From NCBI GenBank assembly GCA_963680875.1, contig OY804578.1, forward strand, positions 5,146,001-5,210,000: a stretch of DNA of 64,000 bases, given 5' to 3'. Positions 24,301-37,000 of this stretch are shown in pieces. The translations under genes and the position numbers were made by a program. Position 1 is the stretch's first letter. Every line of letters starts with the position of its first letter. A model generated the notes under the pieces. The model was not told the DNA's origin. It made no database searches and saw only the letters and a program-made list of their open reading frames with translations. Source of the stretch: Bathymodiolus brooksi (lineage: Eukaryota > Mollusca > Bivalvia > Mytilida > Modiolidae).

Positions 24301-27300
24301 TAAACATTGACACCAAGCTATAATATTTTACACAATCTCTGTATACATGACACCAAGCTATAATATTTGAAACAATCTCTGTAAGCATGACACCAAGCTA
24401 TCAATATTTGACATAATCTCTGTAAAAATGACACCAAGCTATAAATATTTGACACAATCGCTGTAAACATGAAACAAAGCTATAATATATGATAAAATCT
24501 CTGGAAGCATAACACCAAGCTATAATATTTGACACAATCTCTGTAAACATGACACCAAGCTACAATATTTGACACAATCTCTATTAACATGACACCAAGC
24601 TATAATATTTAACACAATCTCTGTAAGCATGACACCAAGCTATCAATATTTGACACAATCTCTATTAACATGACACCAAACTATAATATTTGACACAATC
24701 TCTGTAAGCATGACACCAAGCTATCAATATTTGACACAATCTCTGAAAAAAATGACACCAAGCTATAAATATTTGACACAATCTCTGTAAGCATGACACA
24801 AAGCTATAATATTTGACATACTCTAAACATGACACCAAGCTATAATATTTGAAACAATATGTGTAAACATGAAACAAAGCTATAATATTTGACACAATCT
24901 CTGTAAGCATGACACAAAGCTATAATATTTGACATACTCTAAACATGACACCAAGCTCTAATATTTGACACAATCTATCTAAGCATGACACCAAGCTATA
25001 AATATTTGACACAATCTTTGTATGCATGAAAACAAGCTATAATATTTGACGCAATCTCTGTAAACCTAACACCAAGCTGTAATATTTGACAATCTCTGTA
25101 TACATGACACCAAGCTATAAATATTTGACACAATCTTTGTATACATGCTATAATATTTGAAACAATCTCTGTAAACATGACACCAGGCTATAATATTTGA
25201 CACAATCTCTGTAAACATGACACCAAGCTATAATATTTGACACAATCTCTGTAAACATGACACCATGCTATAATATTTGACACAATCTCTGTAAGCACGA
25301 CACCAAGCTATCATATTTGACACAATCTCTGTAAACATGACACCAAGCTATAATATTTGAAACAATCTCTGTAAACATGACACCAAGCTATAATATTTGA
25401 AACAATCTGTGTAAACATGACACCAGTCTAAAATTTTTGACACAATCTGTGTATACATGACACCAAGCTATAATATTTGAAACAATCTCTAAGCATGACA
25501 TCAAGCTAAATATTTGAAACAATCTCTGTAAACATGACACCAAGCTATAATATTTGAAACAATCTCTGTAAACATTGACACCAAGCTATAATATTTTACA
25601 CAATCTCTGTATACATGACACCAAGCTATAATATTTGAAACAATCTCTGTAAGCATGACACCAAGCTATCAATATTTGACATAATCTCTGTAAAAATGAC
25701 ACCAAGCTATAAATATTTAACACAATCGCTGTAAGCATGAAACAAAGCTATAATATATGATAAAATCTCTGGAAGCATAACACCAAGCTATAATATTTGA
25801 CACAATCTCTGTAAACATGACACCAAGCTACAATATTTGACACAATCTCTATTAACATGACACCAAGCTATAATATTTGACACAATCTCTGTAAGCATGA
25901 CACCAAGCTATCAATATTTGACACAATCTCTGAAAAAATGACACCAAGCTATAAATATTTGACACAATCTCTGTAAGCATGACACAAAGCTATAATATTT
26001 GACATACTCTAAACATGACACCAAGCTATAATATTTGAAACAATCTGTGTAAACATGACACCAGGCTATAATATTTGAAACAATCTCTAAGCATGACTTC
26101 AAGCTAAATATTTGACACAATCTCTGTAAACATGACACCAAGCTATAATATTTGAAACAATCTCTGTAAACATTGACACCAAGCTATAATATTTGACACA
26201 ATCTCTGTATACATGACACCAAGCTATAATATTTGAAACAATCTCTGTAAGCATGACACCAAGCTATAATATTTTACACAATCTCCGTAAACATGACACC
26301 AAGCTATAATATTTGAAATAATCTGTGTAAACATGACACCAGGCTAAAATATTTGACACAATCTCTGTATACATGTCACCAAACTATAATATTTGAAACA
26401 ATCTCTAAGCATGACATCAAGCTAAATATTTGAAACAATCTCTGTAAACATGACACCAAGCTATAATATTTGAAACAATCTCTGTAAACATTGACACCAA
26501 GCTATAATATTTGACACAATCTCTGTATACATGACACCAAGCTATAATATTTGAAACAATCTCTGTAAGTATGACACCAAGCTATCAATATTTGACACAA
26601 TCTCTGTAAAAATGACACCAAGCTATAAATATTTGACACAATCTCTGTAAACATGAAACAAAGCTATAATATATGATACAATCTCTGGAAGCATAACACC
26701 AAACTATAATATTTGACACAATCTCTGTAAACATGACACCAAGCTATAATATTTGACACAATCTCTGAAAAAATGACACCAAGCTATACATATTTGACAC
26801 AATCTCTGTAAGCATGACACAAAGCTATAATATTTGACATACTCTAAACATGACACCAAGCTATAATATTTGAAACAATCTGTGTAAACATGACACCACG
26901 CTAAAATATTTGACACAATCTCTGTATACATTACACCAAACTATAATATTTGAAACAATCTCTAAGCATGACATCAAGCTAAATATTTGACACAATCTCT
27001 GTAAACATGACACCAAGCTATAATATTTGAAACAATCTCTGTAAACATTGACACCAAGCTATAATATTTGAAACAATCTCTGTAAACATGACACCAAGCT
27101 ATAATATTTGAAACAATCTCTGTAAACATGACACCAAGCTATAATATTTGAAACAATCTGTGTAAACATGACACCAGTCTAAAATTTTTGACACAATCTG
27201 TATATACATGACACCAAGCTATAATATTTGAAACAATCTCTAAGCATGACATCAAGCTAAATATTTGAAACAATCTCTGTAAACATGACACCAAGCTATA

Positions 27301-28950
27301 ATATTTGAAACAATCTCTGTAAACATTGACACCAAGCTATAATATTTTACACAATCTCTGTATACATGACACCAAGCTATAATATTTGAAACAATCTCTG
27401 TAAGCATGACACCAAGCTATCAATATTTGACATAATCTCTGTAAAAATGACACCAAGCTATAAATATTTGACACAATCGCTGTAAACATGAAACAAAGCT
27501 ATAATATATGATAAAATCTCTGGAAGCATAACACCAAGCTATAATATTTGACACAATCTCTGTAAACATGACACCAAGCTACAATATTTGACACAATCTC
27601 TATTAACATGACACCAAGCTATAATATTTAACACAATCTCTGTAAGCATGACACCAAGCTATCAATATTTGACACAATCTCTGAAAAAATGACACCAAGC
27701 TATAAATATTTGACACAATCTCTGTAAGCATGACACAAAGCTATAATATTTGACATACTCTAAACATGACACCAAGCTATAATATTTGAAACAATCTGTG
27801 TAAACATGACACCAGGCTAAAATATTTGACACAATCTCTGTATACATGACACCAAACTATAATATTTGAAACAATCTCTAAGCATGACTTCAAGCTAAAT
27901 ATTTGACACAATCTCTGTAAACATGACACCAAGCTATAATATTTGAAACAATCTCTGTAAACATTGACACTAAGCTATAATATTTGACACAATCTCTGTA
28001 AACATGACACCAAGCTATAATATTTTACACAATCTCTGTAAGCATGACACCAAGCTATAATATTTTACACAATCTCCGTAAACATGACACCAAGCTATAA
28101 TATTTGAAACAATCTGTGTAAACATGACACCAGGCTAAAATATTTGACACAATCTCTGTATACATGTCACCAAACTATAATATTTGAAACAATCTCTAAG
28201 CATGACATCAAGCTAAATATTTGAAACAATCTCTGTAAACATGACACCAAGCTATAATATTTGAAACAATCTCTGTAAACATTGACACCAAGCTATAATA
28301 TTTGACACAATCTCTGTATACATGACACCAAGCTATAATATTTGAAACAATCTCTGTAAGTATGACACCAAGCTATCAATATTTGACACAATCTCTGTAA
28401 AAATGACACCAAGCTATAAATATTTGACACAATCTCTGTAAACATGAAACAAAGCTATAATATATGATACAATCTCTGGAAGCATAACACCAAACTATAA
28501 TATTTGACACAATCTCTGTAAACATGACACCAAGCTATAATATTTGACACAATCTCTGAAAAAATGACACCAAGCTATACATATTTGACACAATCTCTGT
28601 AAGCATGACACAAAGCTATAATATTTGACATACTCTAAACATGACACCAAGCTATAATATTTGAAACAATCTGTGTAAACATGACACCACGCTAAAATAT
28701 TTGACACAATCTCTGTATACATTACACCAAACTATAATATTTGAAACAATCTCTAAGCATGACATCAAGCTAAATATTTGACACAATCTCTGTAAACATG
28801 ACACCAAGCTATAATATTTGAAACAATCTCTGTAAACATTGACACCAAGCTATAATATTTGACACAATCTCTGTATACATGACATCAAGCTATAATATTT
28901 GAAACAATCTCTGTAAGCATGACACCAAGCTATAATATTTGACACATTCT
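21350..28950 (+). repeat. Higher-order repeat of ~3.0-3.06 kb within array C, two copies and a partial third
   Basis: Marker monomers repeat at 21604/24665 and 21935/24996 (3061 bp) and 22851/25910 (3059 bp). After loss of one 40-bp monomer near 26.06 kb the offset becomes 3019 bp (23685/26704). A shorter repeat at 26704/28495 (1791 bp) forms the incomplete third copy. The monomer order inside copies is otherwise conserved. Confidence 0.8.
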
Positions 28951-28997
28951 CTGTAAACATGACACCCATCTATAATATTTGACACAATCTCTGTAAA

Positions 28998-29260
28998 TAG
29001 GAAAATAGTAAACAATCATTTTGCTTAGTAGGTAACACTGATATAATGTTTTATAGACATTAGTTGTCAACATGTAAGTTAACTACAGTAGGTAGCACTG
29101 ATCTAATGTTTTATAGACATTAGTTGTCAATATGCAACATGTAAGTTAACTAAAATAGGTAACACTGATCTAATGTTTTATAGACATTAGTTGTCAAGAT
29201 GTAAGTTAAATATAGTAGGTAACATTGGTCTAATGTTTCATAGACATTAGTTGTTTAGAT
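28998..29260 (+). repeat. Island of array D (60-bp unit, ~4 copies) inside array C
   Basis: After a short bridge with GAAAATAGTAAACAATC, about four 60-bp units appear (GTAGGTAACACTGATATAAT, TTTTATAGACATTAGTTGTC, AACATGTAAGTTAACTA) before array C resumes at TGACACCAAGCT. The bridge phrase recurs at 30890-30906 at the other end of array C block 2, suggesting that this island and the exon-proximal region exchanged sequence. Confidence 0.9.
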
Positions 29261-30893
29261 GACACCAAGCTATAATATTTGACACAATCTCTGTAAACAT
29301 GACATCACACTATAATATTTGACACAATCTCTGTAAACATGACTCCAAGCTATAATATTTGAAACAATCTCTAAGCATGACCCCAAGCTATAGATATTTG
29401 ACACAATCTCTGTAAACATGACACCACAGTATAATATTTGACACAATCTCTGTTAACATGACACCAAGCTATAATATTTGACACAATCTCTGTAGACATA
29501 ACACCATGCTATATATATTTGACACAATCTCTAAACATGACACTAAGCTATAGATATTTGACACATTATCTGTATACATGACACCAAGCTATAATATTTG
29601 ACACAATCTCTAAGCATGACACCAAGCTATAATATTTGACACGATCTCTGTAAACATGACACCAAGCAAAAATATTTGACACAATCTCCGTATACATGAC
29701 ACCCATCTATAATATTTGGCAAACTCTGTAAGCATGACAGCAAGCTATAATATTTGACACAATGTCTAAACATGACACCAAACTATAGATATTTGATGCA
29801 ATCTCTGTATGCATGACACCAAGCTATAATATTTGACACAATCTCTGTATACATGACACCCATCTATAATATTTGACACAATCTCTAAACATGAGACCAC
29901 GCTATAGATATTTGACACAATCTCTAAACATGACTCCAAGCTATAGATATTTCACACAATCTCTAAACATGACACCAAGCTATAATATGTGACACGATCT
30001 CTGTAAACATGACACCAAGCAATAATATTTGACACAATCTCTGTATGCATGACACCAAGCTATAATATTTGACATAATCTCTGTAAATATGACATTAATC
30101 TTAATATTTGAAACAATTTCTGTAAACATGACATCAAGCTATAATATTTGACACAATCTATGTAAACATGACACCAAGCTATAATATTTGAAACAATCTC
30201 TGTAGAAATGATATCAAGCTGTAGATATTTGACACCATCTCTGTAAGCATGACACACATCTATAATATTTGACACAATCTCTGTAAACATGACACCCATC
30301 TATAATATTTGACACAATGTCTGTAAACATGACACCCATCTATAATATTTGACACAATCTCTGTAAGCATGACACACATCTATAATATTTGACACAATCT
30401 CTGTAAACATGACACCAAGCTATAATATTTGACACAATCTCTGTAAACATGACACCCATCTATAATATTTGACACAATCTCTGTAAACATGACACCCATC
30501 TATAATATTTGACACAATCTCTGTAAGCATGACACACATCTATAATATTTGACACAATCTCTGTAAACATGACACCAAGCTATAATATTTGACACAATTT
30601 CTGTAAACATGACACCCATCTATAATATTTGACACAATCTCTGTAAACATGACACCCATCTATAATATTTGACACAATCTCTGTAAGCATGACACACATA
30701 TATAATATTTGACACAATCTCTGTAAACATGACACCAAGCTATAATATTTGACACAATCTCTGTAAACATGACACCCATCTATAATATTTGACACAATCT
30801 CTGTAAACATGACACCCATCTATAATATTTGACACAATCTCTGTAAACATGACACCCATCTATAATATTTGACACAATCTCTGTAAACATGAA
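29255..30893 (+). repeat. Array C, block 2: 40-bp satellite, ~41 copies
   Basis: Same unit as block 1 but with its own variants, notably ACACCCATCTATAATATTTG in the last kilobase. There the units repeat in small groups, with marker ACACACATCTATAAT monomers (ACACACATATATAAT in one) at about 30251, 30371, 30531 and 30691; the last two intervals are 160 bp. It ends at AAACATGAAAATAGTAAACA. Confidence 0.97.
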
Positions 30894-31059
30894 AATAGTA
30901 AACAATCTTTTATAGCTTGAATTATAATATATATCAAGCTGCCATATAAATTTTTGTAAGAAGGAGAAACACAGAAAGTACAGAGTAAGTAAACATACGT
31001 TATATGTAATAAACTAATTTTTATTACATTTGAAAATTATTTAATATTTCCTTTCACAG
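30894..31059. other. Single-copy intron end before exon 31060-31143
   Basis: AT-rich unique sequence with a small 7-bp foldback (AGCTTGA / TCAAGCT) near 30916-30940, ending in the acceptor TTTCCTTTCACAG. Nothing else is recognised. Confidence 0.6.
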
Positions 31060-31143
31060 AAGCTATGGAATGTCAAGGTCAGAACTGTCCATCAATTTCC
31101 GTCTACGAGAATGGATCAACTGTTAAGATGTTAACTACAGTAG
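31060..31143 (+). CDS. Lachesin/IgLON-like Ig protein, post-Ig linker exon
   Basis: Acceptor CTTTCACAG before 31060 and donor TAG|GTAAGA after 31143; entered and left in phase 1, so it continues the frame from 12489 (Glu from G|AA). It encodes EAMECQGQNCPSISVYENG then STVKMLTTV. Lachesin-like proteins of invertebrates commonly have a short CPP-type Cys segment after the third Ig domain, before a hydrophobic GPI-signal tail, and CQGQNCPS occupies that place. The last ~25 nt and the donor are homologous to the 60-bp array D monomer. Unspliced reading into the intron would add only 11 residues and stop. The weaker part of the call is that the exon is short and has no domain of its own; the phase match and both splice sites support it. 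Confidence 0.78.
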
Positions 31144-31955
31144 GTAAGACTGATCTATTGTTTTATGGACATTAGTTGTCAAGATGTAAGTTAACTATAG
31201 TAGGTAACACTGATCTAATGTTTTATAGACATTAGTTGTCAAAATGTAAGTTAACTACAGTAAGTAAGACTGATCTAATATTTTACAGATATTAGTTGTC
31301 AAGATGTAAGTTAACTACAGTAAGTAAGACTGATCTAATGTTTTACAGATATTAGTTGTCAAGATGTAAGTTAACTAGAGTAGGTAACACTGATCTAAGT
31401 TGTCAAGATGTAAGTTAACTACAGTAGGTAAGACTGATCTAATGTTTTACAGACATTAGTTGTCAAGATGTAAGTTAACTAGAGTAGGTAACACTGATCT
31501 AATGTTTTATAGACATTAGTTGTCAACATCTATAGTAGGTAAGACTGATCTAATGTTTTATAGACATTAGTTGTCAAGATGTAAGTTAACTATAGAAGGT
31601 AACACTGATATAATGTTTTATAGACATTAGTTGTCAAGATGTAAGATAACTATAGTAGTTAACACTGATCTAATGTTTTATAAACATTAGTTGTCAAGAT
31701 GTAAGTTAACTATAGTAGGTAACACTGATCTAAGTTGTCAAGATGTAAGTTAACTACAGTAGGTAAGACTGATCTAATGTTTTACAGACATTAGTTGTCA
31801 AGATGTAAGTTAACTAGAGTAGGTAACACTGATCTAATGTTTTATAGACATTAGTTGTCAACATCTATAGTAGGTAAGACTGATCTAATGTTTTATAGAC
31901 ATTAGTTATCAAGATGTAAGTTAACTACAGTAGGTAATACTGATCTAATGTTTTA
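31144..31955 (+). repeat. Array D, block 1: 60-bp tandem minisatellite
   Basis: About 13 units beginning exactly at the donor of the preceding exon. The unit is GTAAGACTGATCTAATG, TTTTACAGACATTAG, TTGTCAAGATGTAAG, TTAACTACAGTAG. Two units are shortened (31391-31409, 31723-31740). Early units carry GGTAAGACTG, as at the true donor; later blocks mostly have GGTAACACTG. Confidence 0.97.
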
Positions 31956-31957
31956 TT

Positions 31958-34061
31958 AGTTCACCTGGACCAAAGGTCCAGGTGAACTATTGCCATCACT
32001 TGGCGTCCGTCGTCTGATATCTGTCGTCTGTCGTCTGTAAACTTTTCACATTTCAAGCTTCTTCTCCGAAACCACTGGGCCAATTGGAAACAAACTTAGC
32101 AGGAATGTTCCTTGTATGGTCCTCTACAAAGTTGCTGTTTTTCGTTCAAGTCGGATATTTAACATGGCTGCCAGGGCCAATAATATGCTCTGATTGGCTG
32201 AAATTTCAAAGATCTTCTTCTCTGAAACTAATGAACTGACTAAACCCAAACTGTAAATGAATGATCATTGGAATGTCCTTTACCAAGTTTCTGAAATTTC
32301 TGTTTTTTATTCCGATCGGAAATCTAAGATGGCCGCCACCGCAGGACATACCGATAGATTAACATTGGACCCTATGGGAAAATGTTCAAATGCCTTCTTC
32401 TCAGAAACTACAAATATGATTAAAGCCAAACTGTAGATGAATGTTCATTGGATGGTCCTCTACAAACTTTACGTTTTTTGTTCCGATATGAAATTCAAAA
32501 TGGTGCTACGGCAGGACTTAGTTTAACATTGGACCCTATGAGAAAAATGTTTCAAACGCTTCTTCTCTGAAACCACTTGTACAGTTGAAACCAAACTGCC
32601 CAGGAATGATCATTGGATGGTCCTCTACAACGTTTCTGTTTTTTATGGCGATCGGAAATCCAAGATGGCCGCCACCGCAATACATAGATCAACATTGAAC
32701 CCTATGGGAAAATGTTCAAATGCCTTCTTCTCAGAAACTACAAATATGATTAAAGCCAAACTGTACATGAATGTTCATTGGATGGTCCTCTACAAACTTT
32801 ACGTTTTTTGTTCCGATATGAAATTCAAAATGGCGGCTACGGCAGGACTTAGTTTAACATTGGACCCTATGGGAAAAACGTTTCAAAACGCTTCTTCTCT
32901 GAAACCACTAGGACAGTTGAAACCAAACTGCCCAGTAATGATCATTGGAAGGTCCTCTACAAATTTTCTGTTTTTTATGTCAATCGAAAATTCAAGATGG
33001 CCGCCACCGCAGGACATAGATTAACATTGGACCCTTAGGGAAAATGTTCAAATTCCTTCTACTTAGAAACTACAAATATGATTGAAGCCAAACTGTACAT
33101 GAATGTTCATTGGATGGTCCTCTACAAACTTTATGTTTGTTGTTCCGATATGAAATTCAAAATGGCGGCTGCAACAGGACTTAGTTTAACATTGGACCCT
33201 ATGAGAAAAATGTTTCAAAACGCTTCTTCTCTGAAACCACTTGGATAATTGAAACCAAACTGCCCAGGAATGATCTTTGGAAGATCCTCTACAAAGTATG
33301 TGTTTTTATGCCGATCGGAAATCCAAGATGCCCACCACCGCAGGACATAGATTAACATTGAACCCTATGGGAAAATGTTCAAATGCCTTCTTCTCAGAAA
33401 CTACAAATATGATTAAAGCCAAACTGTACATGAATGTTCATTGGATGGTCCTCTACAAACTGTATGTTTTTGTTCCGATATGAAATTCAGAATGGCGGCT
33501 ACGGCAGGACTTAGTTTAGAAATGCCTGTACCAAGTCAGGGTCATTACGGTTTTCACAGTTTTCCGGTTGTTGACTGATTTTGTCTGTTTATATAATTAT
33601 GAGTTTTGACTTTCCCTTTGTAAGATTGTTCGGAGTTCGGTAATTTTGTTATTACCTTTATTTAACATTGGACCCTATGGGGAAAATGTTTCAAAACGCT
33701 TCTTCTCTGAAACCACTTGGACAGTTGAAACCAAACTGCCCTGGAATGATCATTGGAAGGTCCTCTACAAAGTTTCCGTTTTTTATGCCGATCGGAAATC
33801 CACGATGGCTGCCACCACATGTCATAGTATTAACACAGGACGATATGGGGAAAATACAGAAATATATTCTTCTCTGAAGGTATTGAACTGATTGAACCTA
33901 AACTGTGCATCAATCATTGGAAGGTCCTTTACAAACTTTGTGTTTTTTATATGTTGATTGTAATTCCAAGATGACTACCACTGCAGGACATAGTTTTTAT
34001 ATATGACCAATTGGTTCTTTTTATAACCAGGTGAACGATACAGGCCCTTGAGAGCCTCTGG
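31958..34061 (+). mobile_element. Foldback element 2, non-autonomous, with internal ~330-bp repeats
   Basis: It begins with a perfect 14-bp foldback (AGTTCACCTGGACC, AAA, reverse complement; 31958-31988). It ends with CCAGGTGAACGATACAGGCC, CTTGAGAGC and CTCTGG (34061). The interior repeats ~330-bp blocks containing ATGTTCAAATGCCTTCTTCT, GGTCCTCTACAAA, GATCGGAAATCCAAGATGGC and AAAATGGCGGC. Inserted in array D: the left flank stops after GTTTTA and the right flank resumes as TATACAATAGTTGTC, matching the monomer. Plus-strand frames at 32617-33024, 33277-33483 and 33646-33891 read the repeats in different phases and are not genes. It is interrupted by a Naiad 3' fragment at 33519. Confidence 0.85.
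33519..33663 (+). mobile_element. Solo 3' end fragment of the Naiad-type element
   Basis: The ~145 bp from GAAATGCCTGTACCAAGTCA to TTATTACCTTTATTT match the last part of the element at 37893-41169 with only two substitutions. The fragment interrupts foldback element 2, whose sequence reads straight across (ACTTAGTTTA before, AACATTGGACCC after). TTTA lies on both sides, but the AT-rich edges leave the exact duplication ambiguous by up to four bases. It is either an extremely 5'-truncated insertion or a remnant pseudo-LTR. Confidence 0.85.
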
Positions 34062-37000
34062 TATACAATAGTTGTCAAGATGTAAGTTAACTCTAGTAGG
34101 TAACACTGATCTAATGTTTTAAAGATATTAGTTGTCAACATGTAAGTTAACTACAGTAGTTAACACTGATCTAATGTTTTATAGATATTAGTTGTCAAGA
34201 TGTAAGTTAACTACAGTAGGTAACACTGATCTAATGTTTTATAGACATTAGTTGTCAAGATGTAAGTTAACTATAGTAGTTAACACTGATCTAATGTTTT
34301 ATAGACATTAGTTGTCATGATGTAAGTTAACTATAGAAGGTAACACTGATATAATGTTTTATAGACATTAGTTGTCAAGATGTAAGTTAACTACAGTAGG
34401 TAACACTGATCTAATGTTTTATAGACATTAGTTGTCAAGATGTAAGTTAACTATAGAAGGTAACACTGATCTAATGTTTTATAGACATTAGTTGTCAAGA
34501 TGTAAGTTAACTATAGTAGTTAACACTGATCTAATGTTTTATAGATATTATTTGTCAAGATGTAAGTTAACTATAGTAGGTAACACTGATCTAATGTTTT
34601 ATAGACATTAGTTGTCAAGATGTAAGTTAACTACAGAAGGTAACACTGATCTAATGTTTTATAGACATTAGTTGTCAAGATGTAAGTTAACTACAGTAGT
34701 TAACCCTGATCTAATGTTTTATAGACACTAGATGTCAAGATGTAACTTAACTACATTAGGTAACACTGATCTAATGTTTTATAGACATTAGTTGTCAAGA
34801 TGTAAGTTAACTACAGAAGGTAACACTGATCTAATGTTTTATAGACATTAGTTGTCAGGATATAAGTTAACTACAGTAGTTAACACTGATCTAATGTTTT
34901 ATAGACATTAGTTGTCAAGATGTAACTTAACTACATTAGGTAACACTGATCTAATGTTTTATAGACATTAGTCGTCAAGACGTAAGTTAACTATAATAGG
35001 TAACACCGATCTAATGTTTTATAGACATTAGTTGTCAAGATGTAAGTTAACTATAGTAGGTAACACCGATCTAATGTTTTATAGACATTAGTTGTCAAGA
35101 TGTAAGTTAACTACATTAGGTAACACTGATCTAATGTTTTATAGACATTGGTTGTCAAGATGTAAGTTAACTATAGTAGGTAACACCGATCTAATGTTTT
35201 ATAGACATTAGTTGTCAAGATGTAAGTTAACTACATTAGGTAACACTGATCTAATGTTTTATAGACATTGGTTGTCAAGATGTAAGTTAACTATAGTAGG
35301 TAACACTGATCTAATGTTTTATAGACATTAGTTGTCAAGATGTAAGTTAACTACATTAGGTAAGACTGATCTAATGTTTTATAGACATTGGTTGTCAAGA
35401 TGTAAGTTAACTATAGTAGGTAACACCGATCTAATGTTTTATAGACATTAGTTGTCAAGATGTAAGTTAACTATAGTAGGTTACACTGATCTAATGTTTT
35501 ATAGACATTAGTTGTCAACATGTAAGTTAACTATAGTAGGTAACACTGATCTAATGTTTTATATACATTAGTTGTCAAGATGTACGTTAACTATAGAAGG
35601 TAACACTGATCTAATGTTTTATAGACATTAGTTGTCAACATGTAAGTTAACTATAGTAGGTAACACGGATCTAATGTTTTATATACATTAGTTGTCAAGA
35701 TGTACGTTAACTACATTAGGTAACACTGATCTAATGTTTTATAGACATTAGTTGTCAAGATGTAAGTTAACTACAGTAGGTAACACTGATCTAATGTTTT
35801 ATAGACATTAGTTGTCAAGATGTAAGTTAACTATAGAAGGTAACACTGATCTAATGTTTTATAGACATTAGTTGTCAAGATGTAAGTTAACTATAGTAGT
35901 TAACACTGATCTAATGTTTTATAGATATTATTTGTCAAGATGTAAGTTAACTATAGTAGGTAACACTGATCTAATGTTTTATAGACATTAGTTGTCAAGA
36001 TGTAAGTTAACTACAGAAGGTAACACTGATCTAATGTTTTATAGACATTAGTTGTCAAGATGTAAGTTAACTACAGTAGTTAACCCTGATCTAATGTTTT
36101 ATAGACACTAGATGTCAAGATGTAACTTAACTACATTAGGTAACACTGATCTAATGTTTTATAGACATTAGTTGTCAAGATGTAAGTTAACTACAGAAGG
36201 TAACACTGATCTAATGTTTTATAGACATTAGTTGTCAGGATGTAAGTTAACTACAGTAGTTAACACTGATCTAATGTTTTATAGACATTAGTTGTCAAGA
36301 TGTAACTTAACTACATTAGGTAACACTGATCTAATGTTTTATAGACATTAGTCGTCAAGACGTAAGTTAACTATAATAGGTAACACCGATCTAATGTTTT
36401 ATAGACATTAGTTGTCAAGATGTACGTTAACTATAGTAGGTAACACCGATCTAATGTTTTATAGACATTAGTTGTCAAGATGTACGTTAACTATAGAAGG
36501 TAACACTGATCTAATGTTTTATAGACATTAGTTGTCAAGATGTAAGTTAACTACAGTAGTTAACACTGATCTAATGTTTTATAGATATTATTTGTCAAGA
36601 TGTAAGTTAACTATAGTAGGTAACACTGATCTAATGTTTTATAGACATTAGTTGTCAAGATGTAAGTTAACTACAGAAGGTAACACTGATCTAATGTTTT
36701 ATAGACATTAGTTGTCAAGATGTAAGTTAACTACAGTAGTTAACACTGATCTAATGTTTTATAGACATTAGTTGTCAAGATGTAACTTAACTACATTAGG
36801 TAACACTGATCTAATGTTTTATAGATATTAGTTGTCAACATGTAGGTTAACTACAGTAGTTAACACTGATCTAATGTTTTATAGACATTAGTTGTCAAGA
36901 TGTAAGTTAACTATAGTAGTTAACACTGATCTAATGTTTTATAGACATTAGTTGTCATGATGTAAGTTAACTATAGAAGGTAACACTGATATAATGTTTT

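Larger units (their letters stand above)
12525..28997 (+). repeat. Array C, block 1: 40-bp tandem satellite, ~410 copies
   Basis: The unit reads AAGCTATAATATTTGACACA then ATCTCTGTAAACATGACACC. The first ~650 bp form a distinct subfamily (AAGATATATCTTTGACACAA then TCTCTGAAAACATGACACC). Later copies vary in a limited set of positions (TAAACATG / TAAGCATG / TATACATG, GACACA / GAAACA, 38- to 41-bp lengths). The numerous minus-strand frames of 60-80 codons, all variants of YSLVSCLQRLCQIL, arise because the reverse strand of the unit lacks stops in one phase; 40 is not a multiple of three, so no constant peptide is encoded. The array fills the intron between exons 12256-12489 and 31060-31143. Confidence 0.98.

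Noticed and set aside
12396..30819. Dozens of minus-strand frames of 60-200 codons with recurring YSLVSCLQRLCQIL-like peptides
   Set aside because: They are the 40-bp satellite read in a stop-free reverse phase. The unit length is not a multiple of three, frames change with each indel, and there is no start, codon bias or domain.
31144..31176. Alternative C-terminus by reading through the donor of exon 31060-31143
   Set aside because: It would add only 11 residues before TAG with no hydrophobic anchor; the GTAAGA donor and phase pattern favour splicing.
32617..33891. Plus-strand frames in foldback element 2
   Set aside because: They read the ~330-bp internal repeats in different phases; adjacent repeat copies do not keep one frame.
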